Origin: Dehalococcoidia bacterium
GTDB lineage: Bacteria > Chloroflexota > Dehalococcoidia > E44-bin15
NCBI GenBank assembly: GCA_023129355.1
Contig: JAGMCC010000072.1
Location: forward strand, 1 to 6,582
Reading direction: 5' to 3'
Length of the DNA: 6,582 bases
The translations under genes were made by a program, and so were the position numbers. Below the pieces are notes generated by a model. The model saw only the letters and a list, made by a program, of their open reading frames with translations, did no database searches and was not told the DNA's origin. Below, one piece after another: positions 5,824-6,582 of this stretch; the stretch's first letter is position 1, and each line of letters starts with the position of its first letter.

Positions 5824-5838
5824 CCCGACTGTGTCGGG
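5824..5838. other. Hairpin in the DUF362 leader region
   Basis: CCCGAC (5824-5829) and GTCGGG (5833-5838) form a 6-bp GC-rich stem with a TGT loop. Read from the minus strand it would sit 60-110 nt before the DUF362 start, possibly in its leader. Confidence 0.4.
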
Positions 5839-5863
5839 TGTCCAGTTCACCTAGTGCCACTGC

Positions 5864-5899
5864 CCTGGCAGGTGCGAGCTACGCCAGGCCTTTTTCTTT
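5864..5899 (+). terminator. Terminator-like hairpin with no gene before it
   Basis: CCTGGC (5864-5869) and GCCAGG (5883-5888) make a 6-bp GC stem with a 13-nt loop, followed by CCTTTTTCTTT. The orientation terminates plus-strand transcripts, yet no plus-strand gene lies between recF or DUF362 and this point. It could end a small RNA, stop antisense transcription from the DUF362 region, or act as an attenuator. The long loop makes it moderate at best. Confidence 0.4.
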
Positions 5900-6188
5900 C
5901 GTGCTTATTATATCACCTTTGGCTTGCATTGCCCCAGATATGAAGCGTCTCTCCCACCATAAAAAGCATACTGCCACTTTTTTACTGACGTCGAACACTG
6001 CAGTTTTCAGCTCCACACGCAAGCTCGTTCAAATAGATGAACGACACCCTACTGTCAGTGTAAGGTACTCTTTCATCGCCACGGGGAGCTCGTCCCCAGT
6101 AAAACGCTCTCATCGTCATGGAGTTAGGAGGTGATCCGTCACTACTGTAATGGACGAGCATAAAGTCTTTCTCCTACAAGATGCATAG

Positions 6189-6197
6189 TGTTATAAT
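6189..6197 (+). promoter_or_regulatory. Extended -10 promoter of the VOC gene
   Basis: TGTTATAAT is a perfect TATAAT with the TGn extension, the same architecture as the MFS promoter. No good -35 is seen at normal spacing. The expected start near 6204 gives a leader of about 106 nt. Confidence 0.5.
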
Positions 6198-6309
6198 CTT
6201 TTCCGGGTGGGCCCAAAAACAAACAACGACGGTAAGCTCCAGCCCTCGGCGTTCTTTAAGCCAGGGCAGACGTGTTCACCTTACACTGCAAGAAAGGAGA
6301 GCTAGGGAG

Positions 6310-6582
6310 ATGGCAAAAAAACAAGAGCCCAGAGTTAAACTACCCCCGGTGGAGCAGGTAGGCATTGTGGTTAAGGATATGGAACGGGCAATGGAGTACT
6401 ACAGCTCTACCTTTGGCTGGGGGCCTTTTCAGGTTATGGAGCTTGAGATGAAGGGAGCTACCTATCGAGGCCAGCCATGCGATTGCCGGTTGAAGCTGGC
6501 CTTCGCTCGCTCAGGCCCCATCGAGATCGAGCTGATTCAGGTTCTGGAGGGGGAAACACCCCACACTGAGTTTCTGCGGGAA
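6310..6582 (+). CDS. VOC (glyoxalase-fold) protein, methylmalonyl-CoA epimerase-like, N-terminal part, runs off the right edge
   Basis: The 91 codons present make one vicinal-oxygen-chelate beta-alpha-beta-beta-beta module: VEQVGIVVKDMERAMEYYSSTFGWGPF (14-40) is the strand-helix opening, and GPIEIELIQVLEG (69-81) is the strand carrying the second metal-ligand position (Gln77, equivalent to the Gln of methylmalonyl-CoA epimerase). The family's first ligand, normally His in the xxHxGIxV motif, is Gln16 here, so metal binding or activity may be altered. Epimerases are about 130-150 residues, so the second module with the remaining ligands lies outside the window. ATG 6310 has AAAGGAG at 6293-6299. 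No signal peptide. The fold is clear; the epimerase role is a guess, because this superfamily also contains lyases, dioxygenases and binding proteins. Confidence 0.85.
   Translation, partial: MAKKQEPRVKLPPVEQVGIVVKDMERAMEYYSSTFGWGPFQVMELEMKGATYRGQPCDCRLKLAFARSGPIEIELIQVLEGETPHTEFLRE

Larger units (their letters stand above)
5718..6309. other. Divergent intergenic region between DUF362 and VOC genes
   Basis: About 590 bases with no convincing gene. It holds hairpins at 5824-5838 and 5864-5888, the latter followed by a T-rich run; an inverted repeat TCGTTCA/TGAACGA (6025-6031, 6038-6044); a GGGGA/TCCCC hairpin (6083-6097); and the VOC gene promoter. Plus-strand open frames of 81 and 98 codons cross it but have no family features and look like chance. 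Confidence 0.55.

Noticed and set aside
5829..5860. Possible insertion-sequence end (GTGTCGGGTGTCCAGTTCACC on plus, 21 bases shortened here to its core GTGTCCAGTTCACC)
   Set aside because: No partner inverted end, target duplication or transposase fragment is present in the window.
5820..5890. Possible cobalamin riboswitch or tRNA-like element (GCCACTG on plus, ACCTGCC and TAGCTC on minus)
   Set aside because: The boxes are in the wrong order and no B12 box follows on either strand; no cloverleaf with a T-loop can be drawn.
5838..6134. 98-codon plus-strand frame in the DUF362-VOC gap
   Set aside because: No family features, no ribosome site, and it runs through hairpins and the terminator-like element.
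6127..6137. GGAGGTGATCC, the complement of the 16S rRNA 3' tail
   Set aside because: No 16S sequence adjoins it, and no start codon at proper spacing opens a real frame, so it is neither an rRNA end nor a useful ribosome site.

Overview
The window looks like chromosomal DNA from an anaerobic bacterium, most plausibly an uncultured Chloroflexota (Dehalococcoidia-like) lineage. This rests on a tungsten-type aldehyde oxidoreductase with a multi-cluster ferredoxin, a bacterial RecF, a DUF362 protein, a glyoxalase-fold protein, and GC-rich palindromic repeats between genes. The lineage is inferred from gene content alone. No rRNA, tRNA, integrase, transposase or CRISPR array is visible.

Layout: (1) Positions 1-978, minus strand: a two-gene operon of a four-cluster [4Fe-4S] ferredoxin subunit and, overlapping it by ATGA, the N-terminal quarter of an aldehyde:ferredoxin oxidoreductase (AOR) that runs off the left edge. 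A TTGACA-17-TATTCT promoter lies in front, with a perfect 14-nt inverted repeat at the expected transcription start. (2) 979-1546: a divergent intergenic region holding that promoter, a cluster of strong palindromes that resemble dispersed intergenic repeats, and an extended -10 promoter for the next gene. (3) 1547-2821, plus: a 12-TM MFS transporter of the monocarboxylate/oxalate-formate type. (4) 2877-3386, plus: a small acidic lipoprotein of unknown family. (5) 3413-4531, minus: RecF, away from the usual dnaA/dnaN/gyrB neighbourhood as far as can be seen. (6) 4776-5717, minus: a DUF362 protein without the ferredoxin domain some relatives carry. (7) 5718-6309: about 590 bases without a recognisable gene, containing several hairpins, one of them terminator-like, and an extended -10 promoter. 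(8) 6310 to the right edge, plus: the first 91 codons of a VOC/glyoxalase-fold protein related to methylmalonyl-CoA epimerase.

The ferredoxin and AOR are expected to form one complex that oxidises an aldehyde to the acid, or reduces an acid with low-potential ferredoxin. The divergent MFS transporter could move a carboxylate related to that chemistry, but this is suggested only by adjacency. The other genes look like independent units. I do not see an obviously new multi-gene system. The least explained parts are the structured intergenic regions and the orphan lipoprotein.
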